From contig NC_060251.1 in NCBI RefSeq assembly GCF_921293095.1, positions 92,490,566 to 92,554,565 on the forward strand: a stretch of DNA of 64,000 nt, read 5' to 3'. The notes under the pieces were generated by a model. That model was given only the letters and a program-made list of their open reading frames with translations. It did not search any database and was not told the origin of the DNA. The position numbers were made by a program, and so were the translations under genes. The first letter of the stretch is position 1. Each line of letters begins with the position of its first letter. This DNA is from Ischnura elegans. Its lineage: Eukaryota; Arthropoda; Insecta; Odonata; Coenagrionidae. Positions 1-12,776 of this stretch are shown one piece after another.

Positions 1-172
1 ATTTATTTATTGTTTTTTTTAAGCATAACTTTCTGAGAGAATGACTGAATGAGGAAGATTTTATTTTCATTGTAATTTAAGAGCCCAGGTGGTGGTCCCT
101 TATGGTGGCGCTTCAAAACAGAAGCTCCACCACAGTAATGTATCTGTCCCTTCCGTCCCCAAATTTTTTCAT

Positions 173-237
173 TGAATTCCAATGTCATGTCTAAGTTGGA
201 ACTAAGTTGGAATTCCAATGTCATGTCTAAGTGAAAA
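173..237. repeat. Short imperfect tandem duplication
   Basis: A unit of about 33-35 bases containing GAATTCCAATGTCATGTC occurs twice in a row, inside the intron just upstream of the IDH terminal exon. It lies about 70 bases before the acceptor site and does not disturb it. The second unit differs by a few bases. No function is suggested. Confidence 0.7.
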
Positions 238-307
238 ATCTCATTGGAACTGAATAAAAAAGGGAACCGACACATCCTGAATGCTGATTTTATGCTTATC
301 GTTTCAG

Positions 308-485
308 GTTCTGCACCATTCTCGAAAATGCCTGCGTCGACTGTGTCGACTCCGGTAAAATGACAAAGGATCTTGCTATCTGCATCCACGGGCTTAAAAA
401 TGTCAAGGAGGGAATGTACTTGAACACCATGGATTTCATGGAAGCTCTAGCCGAGGAAGTTGATAGGAAACTGAAACAAAAGTAA
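308..485 (+). CDS. IDH: NADP-dependent isocitrate dehydrogenase, last coding exon (partial gene)
   Basis: This exon encodes the C-terminal end of NADP+-dependent isocitrate dehydrogenase, which oxidatively decarboxylates isocitrate to 2-oxoglutarate and yields NADPH. It follows a TTTCAG acceptor (302-307). Its first base completes a codon from the previous exon, and the frame then reads 58 residues to TAA at 483-485. Recognisable family features are the block MTKDLAICIHGLKNV followed by LNTMDFMEAL, where animal IDH1/IDH2 proteins carry MTKDLA.CI.GL.NV and LNT..F. The CIHGL spelling is closer to the mitochondrial paralogue, where I recall CIHGL, than to the cytosolic one (CIKGL). The protein ends in KQK, so there is no peroxisomal SKL-type signal. 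The catalytic and NADP-binding parts lie in exons left of the window. The gene is convergent with the downstream SF3A3 gene. Family assignment is confident; the paralogue is uncertain. Confidence 0.88.
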
Positions 486-830
486 TTCCTCATTCCACCA
501 AAACTGCACCGGTGGAGCTCAACGAAAACAAAAAGCAATTTCATGTGGAGGTGTGATGCAACAAAGTAATGCAATGGATCATTTCAGTCAAGACATTTTC
601 ATAGCAAAAGCTACTTAATTATGTTCAATTTGACTTTCCCCATTATTCTGAGAGGTTATAGGCATTGCCTGTGTCTTCAAGGTGTAGTGGAAGCTCAAAT
701 GAAAATGCTCTGGAAGTGGGTGCATGAAGATGTTACAAAAATAAAGATAATAGGATAAAGTTATGGAAACTGCAATTGCCAAATTCCACTCTTATCACGA
801 GAAATAAAGAATTTATTCCAAAGTACTGGA
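486..830 (+). other. Probable IDH 3' UTR with candidate poly(A) signals
   Basis: Non-coding sequence follows the IDH stop codon. Canonical AATAAA hexamers occur at 740-745 and 803-808. Either could define the 3' end, the second being followed by T-rich and TG-containing sequence. The actual cleavage site is not visible. Confidence 0.45.
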
Positions 831-3800
831 TTGTAATGTTGTCGGCAAGCTAAAAATATCACAAGGCAGCATGGACTAATGAACTGACTTAAGTGTCGGT
901 GAACACCTTAGCTTTCATTTGCTTTGTAAACTTTAAAGGGAAGAAACCTATTGACCAATTGAGACCCATAAGTGATAATTCCACATTACTCACATAATTC
1001 CACTCTGTAATTTATGTGTTTTTAAGTTTGCCTCCCCTCATAGAATCGTCTAAAACATTTTTAAATGGAATTGTAGCATTTTATTTTGTTTTTACGTAAT
1101 TAGTTCATCATGTTTAACGTACATTATTTTCAGCCCCAGCATTTTCTGTGACTTTTTGATTTGTTAATTTTTTTCTGAGGTCAATCTTTATTTTTGTATT
1201 GAAAATTATGCCTTGCATGTCATGCGAGATCCTTTCTGGGAAATAGTTTTTGTAACCTTGTCTTTGATTTAAAGAAATGGAATTTCAAGAATTTCTTCCT
1301 GTCTGAAGATAACCATGTTGTAAAGAATTCAAAGAAGCATTAAATTTGAAAATTTAAAACTCAAAAGATGCCAGTATGTTTTGATTTTCAGTTGACCTTA
1401 ATCTTTTGTACTGTTTTTCTTTTTATTTCTTGTATACACTTCGTGTTCTACCTCCAATCCTTCATCATGTGTTAACGCATCGCTAAGCTCTGTTGAGTAT
1501 TTATGTTATCTGAAACTTACATTATTTTTTAAAACATCACTTAGACCACAGATAGCTGTAATTTCCTTATAACTTACTGCTGTCAGCCACATGTAAATGC
1601 CAGGGGACGTGATTTTTTTAGAAGTACTGAATTGTAATCTCAGAGAAAATGAGATTTTATTATTTCATTCATAACAACAACTGCCTTTTATGTTTTGTTG
1701 TAATTTGATGCATTTTTATGGTATAAATTATTTAGTTCATCCAGTGATAACTATAGCTCGACCTTTTCCTGAAAAGCGACAACCTTTCACTCATGTATGA
1801 TTCCAAGTTACATCAATTACCTATAGTACTATAATTGTTGATGTGTACACAGGGAAAGGTTTAAATTCTGCTTAGATCTGTATTTGACTTGCGTTAGCAT
1901 TAGTTATCATGGTCAAAGTCCAAGGGGTTAATTCCCACTTCATTGTCTTATGAACCTGAGAAATTATAATATAGTACATAGTAATGGGAAATATGTATGA
2001 TTACCTAATGCAGTGACATATTTTCATGGTATATTTAGATAAATACCATAACATCTTTGCAAATATTATAAATTTGCCCCTTTTGATAGCTCATGGTATA
2101 AAGTTAAGCTGCACAATACTTGCGATTTCTTGGTTTAATCAAAATGAGGCTATTCTCTTTACAAATAATTTTTGTGACAGTACATAATGGAAAAGTGGAG
2201 CTAATACGTTTGAAATTTTATTTTGATTTTGAGCTACTGCTTAACTTAAATTCCAGTTAATTAAGCTCATCAAAGAGAAATCTACAACCACAACGAATAA
2301 ATTGATAAAATATTGCCTTAGAACTACATATGTAGGTTTGTGTATGTTTATTATGTATGTTAGTATGTACATGCATTTATCAACATGATTCACTCATGTT
2401 CTGAATGTTTTCTCAAAGTTATTAATTTCAGAGGTTAAATGAGGGAAAATATATTTTTATCAAATCATATAATGCTGAAAAAGATGTGTTTGGCTGACAA
2501 TTCCACGCACTTTCCTGCTTTTGTCAATGAAAATTTAAAAAACTTTATGTTTTTATCAAATGCAGCCTTTAAAAATCATGAGCATATGTTGAAACTGATG
2601 TATGCAAGGAATTAGCTGTAGAAATTCTATTATAGAACTTCAAAGTTTCTGCTGAAAGAGTACAAAGTTATAATTAGGAGATTATTGCCATTAATTTTCA
2701 CCACAGAACTGTACATTTTTCTAAATCTACCTCTTGAATATGGAGAGACTTCTTACTGTCCTTTCTATGGAAACTACACATGTAGACAGTTTGATGATTG
2801 TATGTAGCATTGGGCAAAATAAAACGCCTTGCCGAGGGATATTCTGTTGAATTATTTTTAACTATTGCTCTCGAAAATGCAGAGCCCATAGCATTTTTAT
2901 CATCAAAATGTATATTTATCTCTAAAATAATTTACTTCCAATAGAAGAGTAACCATATTCCTTTCAATTCCTCCTTATGTCTAATGGGAATTAATTTGGT
3001 ACCATGATAATGGTCCGGGTGGCGAAAGTTGTCCTATGACAGTGCAAAAGGGGGGTGGAGAACCCTGGGCCAGCACGGTTTAAAGCTAATCACTGTCTCC
3101 CAAACACACCTCACACTCTTGCTTAGTATTATAACATTGTCACATGCATATGAAACGTTAAAACAAGCCTGAACTACCAAAACAAGGGATTCTTTCTTTG
3201 GGTCCTTCACCCTCGTTGTCCCTTCCGGCTCCTTTCTTCAAGGAAGCCTTTTGTTTACATGTGACGCAGGCATTTCCCTTCTTTGCCTGTTAACCTAGCC
3301 CCCTACCCCAAACTAGACCATTCTGCTTGTAAGTTCTACAGATACAGGTGTTATATGGTGGTAGTTCGCTCCGCTCCATTGAGTTCCGTGATGGCTCTGT
3401 GAGCCGAAACATGCTGTATGCATTAAAATATTGTGGAAAAAAGCTACCATCCTTTATTTTAATATTATGCTTGTCATTGGATAACTCAGTGCCTGGACTG
3501 CAGAATGAAGTCCTATCCAGAGGCCCAAGTTCAAATTCCAGTGGTGGTGATTATTTTGAGGAAGGAAGTTGATATGAGCCACTCAGTTTTCATTTTCAAA
3601 AGTGCAAGAAGGGAGAATAGTGTATTTGATTTTAATTGCTTAAATACATGCTCGGGGGTAAATTTTTTGGAGGTTCAAAAAAAGAATTTGCTATTTTAGA
3701 AAAACAAACTCTTTCCATGTCATCCAACCATTTGTCCACATTGGCCCCCAAAATTTCCTTTTTTTGCCTCCTTTTGCAGTTCACTCTCTAGAAATTAATT

Positions 3801-4165
3801 GTTCAACATCAAATAAGTAAGATTGGTTTCAGTAGCAGAGTGACATTATCTGTCACACCATGACAAAACCAAGTGTCCATAATTATTATCGTCATTCAGT
3901 TGACTCACAGCGATTTTATCGGCATGGTTACATGTATTGTATCTGTGATGTTTAGACATTCATTGGCTGACAAAATAAATTTTCTAAGAAAGAAACAACA
4001 TAACTTCGGAGTTGTTCTTTCCACCGTCACTGGTAAAATGAGTGATCCCAATGGCTTTCTAGATTAATGTTTATGCACCACTCAAAAGAAATATGCCTCG
4101 CAATACCCAGTGCATAGCATGGCAGAGACTTCTCGCCCTTGCCCTATCTGTAATTTACCGTTAGT
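831..4165. other. Intergenic AT-rich sequence, no gene recognised
   Basis: I see no exon with support from homology and splice sites. Short open frames here (for example 2698-2889 and 3348-3572) have no recognisable motif. Part of this may be an extended IDH 3' UTR. Confidence 0.5.
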
Positions 4166-4176
4166 AACAGGCCTTT

Positions 4177-4555
4177 CAAGAAGTCAAGAGTGAAAGCATT
4201 CGAAATGTGGTGCTACCGAAGAATGATGAAGATAAAATGGATTGACCGTGTGAGTAACGAGGAAGTGCTAAGAAGGGTGGGAGGAAAGAGAAACCTCCTA
4301 AAAACCAGAAGCAAAGGAAGGGACAACTTAGTTGGCCACATTTTGAGGCACGATGGTCTGATGAAGACAATCGTTGAAGGACAAGTGGAAAGAAAAAAGG
4401 GCAAGGGATGGCCCCGAATGAGTTATATAGGACAGGTTATAAAGGATGTAAAAGAGAAGAAATATGTAGCTATGAAAAGATTAGCGGATAGGAGAGAGAA
4501 ATGGAGAGCTGCCTCAAACCAATCTTAGGATTGTTGACTAATGATGATGGTGATG
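4177..4555 (+). mobile_element. 5'-truncated LINE (RTE/endonuclease-RT type), 3' end of reverse transcriptase ORF
   Basis: The frame from about 4177 to the TAG at 4526 reads as the extreme C-terminus of a non-LTR retrotransposon reverse transcriptase. It has FEMWCYRRMMKIKWIDRV then NEEVLRRVG, GHILRHDGLMKTIVEGQVE and a final REKWRAASNQS. This matches the well-known tail 'EMWCWRRM..I.WTDRV.NEEVL..V' and '(I/L)(V/I)GH.LR...L....EG' of insect LINE polyproteins. After the stop comes a short ATG-rich tail ending near 4555. The insert is bounded by an 11-bp direct repeat, AACAGGCCTTT, at 4166-4176 and 4556-4566. That is the target-site duplication expected from target-primed reverse transcription with 5' truncation. 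The ORF is intact over this stretch but lacks the polymerase core, so it is non-autonomous. Confidence 0.85.
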
Positions 4556-4566
4556 AACAGGCCTTT

Positions 4567-5304
4567 TGACAGTACAATACCAATCATTAGTCATAACACG
4601 ATTCTCACCATATGCCAGATTCACTAAAATGGGCTACCACTGTGGTTGACTGGGATGTGAGGCAATGACGCTAACCACTACAACTGGCCCATCTGTAGAA
4701 GGATGCACTATTTTGGAATTATGTATATAGGGCTTGTTAAAAGTACTGCATAAAAATTAATGAATCACAGTCAAACTAAGGCCTATTACTACCAGTTCTA
4801 TGATGTGTACACCATTCCGAATGCCATAAAAAATACGGCATTGAAAAAGGCGGAGCAAGGTACGTGGTCTACCCTTGTAAGAGTTATTTTCATCTAAATA
4901 GATTATCATGGTTAGGACTTTAGTTTTGAACAACTGAGAAAGTCATACAACTTAAGATCATACATACAATTTGGAGAGTCAGATCTCATTGAAATGTAGG
5001 AATCTACGTTGGGCACACCCAATTTCATTGTACAACTGAGGGTTGTTCATCAGAGGTTCCAGTGTAACGTTGTACATGAGCAAATTAGACAACAAGTTGG
5101 AATGCAATGAAGAAAACGACATTATCATTAGATTGGATCAGTTTTATACAAAAGGAATCAAATACATACTTCATTTGAAGAGTTACAAACATCTATAAGA
5201 TCACATACATTCCAGAAAACTCATTTGTTCCCTACCACAAGTAAGGAGAAAGAAATGCAACGGTAAAAATGTCATTGTATTTAAAATAACATTTGTCTAT
5301 GGCT
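4567..5304. other. Interval between LINE and SF3A3 stop codon; likely contains SF3A3 3' UTR
   Basis: No coding signal is visible. The SF3A3 3' UTR must extend leftward from 5304 on the minus strand. I found no clean AATAAA or ATTAAA on that strand here, so the 3' end is undefined. Confidence 0.4.
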
Positions 5305-8300
5305 TTACAGAAGTCCTTGCCTTTTCAAATCTTCAAATGTTTTCCTGTTGACCACATTCCCAAGGGAATCTTCATACTCTTCCTCTTGCTCTGGTTGCCA
5401 TCTCTCACCTTGCTTCTGATTTTTCAATTTCTCCCACACTGTCAACATAAGAAAATTAGCCTTAATTTAATCCATTAAAATTTATAATAATCCACCTATA
5501 CTATACCAGTACACACATTATTGTAGAATTCTTTGTAATTTCCAAGTAACATTATTGTTTGTAGTCAGAGTCAGATTAACACACTTGCGGGATCTTTGGC
5601 AGTATGAATATATAATAAGACCTTCAGCAGGGAGAGGTAGTCAATACAGAATGGAATGCATATTAACTCTTGGGCCCCTACCTTCCAGGCAACTGCCTAC
5701 ATAATTCTCCTTCTTGGTTATCTAGCTTAGTATTAGCTAATTAATAATAGTAAACTATACTTATTTATGTTAGATAAAAAACTTTTGGGCTATGTCACCG
5801 CATGATTTTTTGGGTGAATATTTTTTGCAGTTCATCATATCATACACCTTGTTTTTTAAGTTTCCTCACATAGTGTTGTTTGTATAAAAAGGGAATTTAT
5901 TCAAAAGTTTCATATGGGAACAAAGCCAATTACTGGCTATATTTTCATCATCCCATTTATCACAAAAAATATGTACTTATAAAATCAAAGTTTGGTGATG
6001 TACACAAAAAAGATCACTATTTGCCATTTATAAGCCATTCTAAACAGACCTTATCGATGATCCCTTCTCCTTTGAGCCTCAATAAAATCTATAGACTGTT
6101 AAATTATTTAAAAATATTGAGCCAACATTTTACAGCATATGAAATTCACTTTTAAGACACCAAGTACTTACATGAGAGAGCATCTTCAATTTGTGTGACA
6201 TTAGCAAAGTGGGCCGTGTTGGGTATGCCAAGACATCTCATGCCGTGAGCATGTCGCCACTCCTACAAGAATGAAAGTACATATTCAGTAATGGCCAAGA
6301 TAAGAAAATGAGCGGGTGATGGAGAAAAGGGAGGTTCATTTGCAGGGAAATTTTGATTCAAAGACACCATTTACATTAAAAGTTTATATATAAAGGGAAA
6401 AGTTTTTTTTTAAAGAAATTTGTTATTCCACATGAAATTTATATTTCATTAGGGTATTCCCACCCACCTTATGCCTATCCAGGCTGTCCCATTAATCTTG
6501 CGTCATTTTTAACCACTAATTTCAAGGCCTGGTTACATGGTACATTAACACGTATAAGTTAATGTAGGTTTGCGTGAATTATTTTGGTGGACTGGAACGG
6601 AGCATATACATATGAATGCATGAACCAAATTAGAACAGGTTCTATTTTCTGTGCATACATGCACACAAGCTGGGTGGTTACATGGTGCATTTTGGCGTTT
6701 ATTCTCGCATTCATACATTTAGACATTAACCCATACGTGTTAATGTATCAGATAACCAGGCCATTAGTCACTTCCACTATAGCTATATTCATGAAAATAG
6801 GCATACTTATCGGATAAGGTCAAATGTTTCATTGAGGGTAAGCAAAATTTTACAATTTTGACCTCACAATGTGGGTACAAAGCAGTATTTCAACGTTAAA
6901 AAAATTGAGATAGAAAAAAAGTCTCGATTTCATTGACAAAATGCAATTCCTAGGTTTTCTGGCATTAAAAAATCACTCTCAACCATGAAAATTCAACTGT
7001 TGACCCAGTAAGGTCACAGTCAAGGTACGTTTGTGACAATCTTCTACAGTTGTGCCCAAGGGTGACCTTATAAGTTGAAACTGGTCGCAAGTATATTTTA
7101 CGGGGAACAACAAAGTTTATGCTTTCATTTATTCAAAATGTTACGCGAATTCTATAAAATTTCGCCTAACACAACAAAATCAACTGTTACAAGTAACAAA
7201 ATGTACTACCAAACCCACATGACACAAACTGAGGAACAATGATTTTCTTCAATAAAATTGTAATAATCATACTTACAGCAAAATGCCTCTGGAAAGCCTT
7301 TGGTCCCTTGTAGGTATAATTTCCACAAATCTCACAGTTATAGCTGATGTTCAGTCCATGAAGCTTGTAGAGCCAATATGGTATAGGCTGAAATTTTGAG
7401 GAATGAGTCAATGAAAGGTTTACATACACATATACCACATGCATTCAAGAAAAATGCTAATGCAAATCAATGCATTGGTTACTTCTCAAAACATGGTTGG
7501 GATCAGAGCACATAAAATTAAGCATCATAGCTTACCCTTCATTAAAATACTATATTAAATACATATTTGCCATTGTTTGTGTCACTTCCAAATGCAATTT
7601 ACATTAATTTCATTTCTTCATATCCAGTCATTGATATAAGCAATTATTAATCACTGTGAATGCTTATTTAAGGATAGAGATAAGTACATAAAAACTGAAA
7701 TCCATTGAATTACAGAAAATATGAGAAATAAAATCTGAGAGCAAAATCAGCACTTAAGGGATATACCAGCCTTGCTTGCAGAGACATCTCTTCTTAAGAG
7801 CTTATATGTAAAGCCCGTTTCCTTAAAAATACTACATATTTATACCTAAAAGTGGCTATTCACCTATGCTGTTTCTCAAATATTATAAGTTATGGTAATC
7901 AGTACCTTGCCATCCCAACCCAAAGGTAAATTCTTGGGATTGTAAGGAATGTCATCTGCATCCTCATCATCATCAGATTCAGACACACTAGCTTCTGCTT
8001 CAGAGTCATCACGCTCCCCTTCTGTCCTGGCCTGCTTCCTCTGAACATTTTCTTTTGTGGCTGCTCGCTGCTCAGTGAGTAGGTCTGCAAATCTGAATGT
8101 AACACAGTCATTAGGATAATGATGTAATTGAATATTTCTTACAACTTTAGGATGGAGAAAAAGCCAGAGAGTATCCAAGCTTGTTAGTAATCGACATAGG
8201 AGTAAAAAATTAGAAAAAAAATTTCGTTACTGAGGATCACATTCTGAACAGTTGTCAATAGGTGCTCACAATAAAGTACTGAATATGCACCTTATGCACA

Positions 8301-11300
8301 TCTTATTGCGGCAAATGTCAAAAATAGTAGCAATATTTAATTATTCCCATATTGGAAAGGTGTGAAAAGGTTCCAACAACTGAAAAAACTAAATGATCAA
8401 ATTAGATACAAGGATGGAGACAGGAGTAATTTACTGTTAATAACAACAGAATTTCAAACAGATCCAAGTCCTGACTAAGAACACGGCTATTTGTCAGTAT
8501 GGGTTTCAGTATGGATTCACCATTTCTCTAGATGCCCACAAAACTTGATACTTATTAATTTCAAAATAATGTGAAAACTGTAAGGTAATGACAGTAACGA
8601 GCCATAGATAAATCAGTTACTCTCCGATAATATTGTTTTGATGACAGAAAATGGGTCAGTACCTGTACAATTGTGCTTCAAGATTTGCAATTTCCTTTTG
8701 GCGTTCATTATCTTTGCCTCGTCCAGCTTTGCCTGGCTTATTCTTGGCTAGAAGGGATGGGTCCAATGACTTTTTACCCTTGGTGCTGAAAAGCCTTTGA
8801 GCTCGTTCTTCCAGAGTTCTGTAACAAACAAACGGCAATTCATCATTAAAAAGATATCAAACTTTGCATTTTTCAAATAGAGGAAAAATTTCTTTTTGTA
8901 AAATAGGGTAGTTTCCTTCATCAAAGAAAACAAAATGCATTGATTGCTATTCGTTACCCACCATTAGGGTTTTCATAATATAAAATTATTTGGTTTTAGA
9001 AATCCCAGTTTAGACGAATGGCAACGGTCAATTTTAACCTCATTTTAAAAAGGCCAGATTGGCACCCATGCGATTCCACTCCACCTGACGTCACAGGGAC
9101 CTAGTTTCTATACGAGTAGATAGTAGTTTTACATTGTCTGTGATTACCAATTCATGCATGAGGCACAGCGCTCAGGGAAACATGTCTTAATAATCACCCA
9201 TTAAAATTGCCTAAGTTCAGAAAGTTTCCTTCGTTTGATACAGTATTAATAATCCTTATTTAAGCCAAGCGCTACCTGCTATCAGGGTACTCTGCTACCT
9301 GCTAGCAGCCTGCGTTGTATTAGCACTCAAACCTCGCCCCAAGGTCACCTCACAGGGCGGCAGCGGGAACCAGAAATACGTCACATGGACTTTTCCCATC
9401 ATTCCTACTTAGCCATCGGTTTTTCGTGCGCTTCAAAATTTTCATTCTTCGTTTAATCGCGAAAAATAGATATCATCATTTAAAAATCTAAAAGCGTGAA
9501 ATACATATTCCAGGAGTAATAATCTTTCGATTCAGGCAATAAAAAAATAAAAGGAAACCACCCTATTGATAGCTTCAGGCGTAACTTGGTGAAATTACTT
9601 CATGTTGAATCAAAAAACCTTTTAAATTTCACATAAATGCATAGTGCGATGGCCTTTAATGAGAAATAGTAATTATGAATATGTAGTGACTTAAGGATGT
9701 ATAGGTATGTGTATAATATTTTTAAGGAAAAGGAATTCACATATTAACTTTAAGAAGTGATGTTGACTGTAAGGCTGGTTTATGTGGAATGCACAATAGG
9801 GTAGTTTCCTTCATCAAAGAAAACGAAAGGCATTGATTGCGATTTGTTACCCACGATTAGTGTATTCATAATACACAAATTATTTGGTTTTTGAAATACT
9901 GGTTTAGACGAATGACAAGGGTCAAATTTTACCCTCATTTGAAAAAGGCCAGATTGGTGCCCATGCGATTCCACTCCACGTGACGTCACAGGGACCTAGT
10001 TTCTACACGAGAGGATAGGAGTTATACATCGTCTGAGGTTACCAATGCATGCATGAGGCACAGAGCTCAGGGAAACATGTCTTAATAATCACCTATTAAA
10101 ACTGGCTAAGGTCGGAAAGTTTTCTTCGTTTGATAAGGTATTAATAAACCTTTTTTAAGCCAAGCGCTACCAGCCAGCAAGGTACTCAGCTACCCGCTAG
10201 CATCCTGCATCCTATCAGCGCTCAGAGCCTCGATCAAGATCACCTCACAAGGCAGGAGGGGGAACCAGAAATGCGTCGCACGGACTTTTTCCCATCATTC
10301 CTACTTACGCGTCGCGTTTTCGCGAGCTTGAAATTTTTCACTTTTCATTTAATCGCGAAAAATAGGTATCGTTATTTAAAAATCTAAAAGCGTGAAATAC
10401 GTACTCCAGGAGTAATAATCTTTCGATTTAGGCAATAAAAAAATAATAGGAAACCACCCTATTATGTGAAAGTTATTCAAGATTCAACATTTCCTTTTAT
10501 ATTTCAAGAGTGGTATGTATGAGAAGATATTAGATAGATTAAGGCTGATATATTATTAATTAACATGCTATATAAGTTCACCCATGTCTTGTCTCTCACC
10601 AACTCAACACTTCTTACAGAATGACGGACTTACCCTCCACATTTTAGTCCCAAAGCCATAAGGGCAGATTTCAATCGATCCAGACCAAGGGAAGCCAACT
10701 CTTCCCAAGATGAGAAAGCAGATAAATCCAAGTGGGCTCCTATATTTGTCAGAGCACTCCCAGCTTCTTTCTAGAATGTATAAAAAAAAGTATGGTTAAG
10801 TCTAAGGAAGAATTTCGTCAATTTATCAGTGGTTCCACTGAGAAGACTGACTGCATGAGAAATGCCGGGAAACATAAACTATGCATTCATGAATGTAATC
10901 AGTAATGAGCTGAAGAGATAAAACATCCTACAAATCAACCTCTGCTAGCTGCAAAGTATTATATCAAAAAGTCATTCCATTCCAGCATATCTTGAATTTC
11001 TAGTCCAGAAAATCATATTTGTGAAATTTGAGCCATATATCATCTGAAATTGATTCATACATTTGTATCTGAAATTTCATCCATATAATTTCATACATCA
11101 GAATACTAGTCCATAAATCTGCATCTCAAAAAATCATTCAGGTAGCCGTATCTCAACCAATTACTTAATTTTCGTTTCGCAATCTTGATTTCAATTTCCA
11201 TAACCGGCTATCTGGACTGATTTTTCTATAAACAATTTTGTGGACTGGTATTCTGACATACGATTTTCTGGACTAAAACTTCAAGATACACCAGAAAGGA

Positions 11301-12776
11301 ATGACTTTTTGAGGTTCTACTTCGAGGCTAAGAGCGGACGATATACTAAATACATGCACAGTTGGAAAAGGTCAACATTTCAAAGAAACAATACTTCTGG
11401 AGGTCATAGGCATACAAAAAAAGAACACAGAAGGATAACATGAAGTTTAGTTCAATAAGGAATTTTTAAGAATAAAATTTAGAATATCCTACACTCATTC
11501 CCTCCAATAGTGACCACTAATACTCACCGGCCATCCAGGGAAAGTTCCATTGTCCCAATGAGTAATGAATTCGAGAGCAACATTTTCCATCTCCGTGTTA
11601 ATATCCAAAAGGGGTTTCACACGCTGTGTGTAGTCATGTAAATATTCCAGCAGAGCTTCCAAGTATTTCCTATACTCCGAGTTCTTTCTATCTTTTGGTA
11701 TGTCAAACAGATGATCAAAAGTGGTCAAATATGTAATATAGTCCACTTTCTGCGAAAAAAATGTTGAGTTACAGTAGAAATAAATGTATCGATATTATTG
11801 ACTAAAATTAGCAATGGATAGAAGTCAAGATCAAAACCATTATTGCATTAGAAGTTAACATAATGATTAAAGCATGTATTTACCTCAATCCCTTTAAGAT
11901 TGATGTACTTCTCATAACATTCATGTAAATCTAAGTATTTTCCATAACCTTCTTCATCAGTAAACTCCACCATGTCTGAAATAAATAAACCGAACAATAT
12001 AAATAAGAGTTACTTCCAAAATGATACAATTAAGTATAGAAAGGAAGTTTGAGTATCACTTACTCGCAGTTTCATCACTCGGATTTTCTCGAAGTTTAGC
12101 CAGCTCCTCGAACTCGACAGACATCGGTATACTAATCTGGATGAAAATTATAACAAAAACGTTACAATACAAATTCACTCAGAACCAAAAGAGATTGAAC
12201 CATTGCACCCATTGAACTTACTTCATTTGGATGTCTCCTGTAAAATTCTTTAATAGCCTTTAATCTAGAATAAAATTCAGCAAATTCATTCGGCCCAGAC
12301 AACGCAGCAACTTCTTCTTTCCGTAACCCATCCTTGTCTTCATACAATTCCTTGAGGTTGGTGGTGCTTTCCATGTAATGCTAAAGGAAATAACAGAATT
12401 ATTTATACGATACCCTGACCATTTATCCCATTAGAACATTAAACAGCCTTAAAATTTCAGTCAATATGGTACTCACATCTAAAAGCATCTTCAATCTGTG
12501 GTCTGAGTTGATAGACTCTCGGTACTGTAAATATTTTAAAATGATTTTTACTCTAAAGTAAAGCAATACTTCCTCTGTATATATTATACGAGACTATGTT
12601 ATACAGTAAGTCAAATGAAACTAATAATCGTGGCAAGCAAATATGATTAAAACAAGAATTTCCGGAACATGGTAACTTACTGAGGTTTTCTTGTGTAACA
12701 TTTCTTTCACCATTGCATCCATCAACCTCTCTCTTTCTTCATGGTAACGTCTTTGCTGTTCAAGAATAGTTTCCAT
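5305..12776 (-). CDS. SF3A3: Splicing factor 3A subunit 3 (SF3a60 / SAP61 / Prp9 orthologue), complete, 12 exons
   Basis: This is the SF3a 60-kDa subunit, part of the U2 snRNP. It helps assemble the 17S U2 particle and the prespliceosome in the nucleus. Coding exons in transcription order are 12776-12681, 12524-12477, 12380-12222, 12136-12064, 11975-11884, 11749-11528, 10770-10634, 8818-8663, 8092-7906, 7387-7277, 6262-6172 and 5438-5305. All are GT-AG, phases agree, and they sum to 1506 nt (501 aa plus TAA), the same length as human SF3A3. The protein starts [20 protein letters not shown], the family N-terminus, which fixes the start. [19 protein letters not shown] (about residues 67-85) and NGTFPGWP (about 223-230) are conserved blocks. 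An acidic [11 protein letters not shown] tract lies at 365-375. A matrin-type C2H2 zinc finger has C408, C411, H425 and H431, split across exons 10 and 11. The protein ends [10 protein letters not shown]. No frameshift or stop is seen. Several introns carry MITEs. Confidence 0.97.
6526..6762. mobile_element. Palindromic MITE in SF3A3 intron 10
   Basis: The element has ~40-bp imperfect terminal inverted repeats. The left end starts GGCCTGGTTACATGGTACAT and continues into AACACGTATAAGTTAATGT. The right end is its reverse complement and closes ACCAGGCC. The 237-bp body has no ORF of note. A single related arm lies at 19777-19860. No clear target duplication could be read. It sits between SF3A3 exons 11 (6172-6262) and 10 (7277-7387), well away from both splice sites. 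Confidence 0.75.
8902..9567. mobile_element. MITE, copy 1 of a ~667-bp family, in SF3A3 intron 7
   Basis: It starts AATAGGGTAGTTTCCT and ends with the reverse complement AGGAAACCACCCTATT, giving a 16-bp terminal inverted repeat with one mismatch. The body has no coding capacity. It aligns end to end with 9795-10463 (roughly 85-90% by eye), and its right-hand third aligns with 58518-58714. Internal landmarks are a TGACGTCA-like site and a conserved run TAATCGCGAAAAATA. It behaves as a non-autonomous DNA transposon. The superfamily is not assignable because no unambiguous target duplication is seen. Confidence 0.85.
9795..10463. mobile_element. MITE, copy 2 of the ~667-bp family, same SF3A3 intron
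   Basis: This is a second full-length copy in the same orientation as copy 1, starting 227 bp after copy 1 ends. It has the same terminal inverted repeat (AATAGGGTAGTTTCCT against AGGAAACCACCCTATT). The interior is collinear with scattered substitutions and small indels. Both copies sit between exon 8 (8663-8818) and exon 7 (10634-10770) of SF3A3. They make this the longest intron of the gene. Confidence 0.85.

Noticed and set aside
3-389. 128-codon minus-strand frame at the left edge
   Set aside because: It overlaps the IDH terminal exon antisense and has no motif; it is a shadow of coding and UTR sequence.
7876-8178. Open frame through SF3A3 exon 9 extended beyond both splice sites, and the overlapping alternative at 7899-8111
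   Set aside because: Only 7906-8092 is exon, as set by splice sites and family alignment; the extensions are intron, and the second frame is out of phase.
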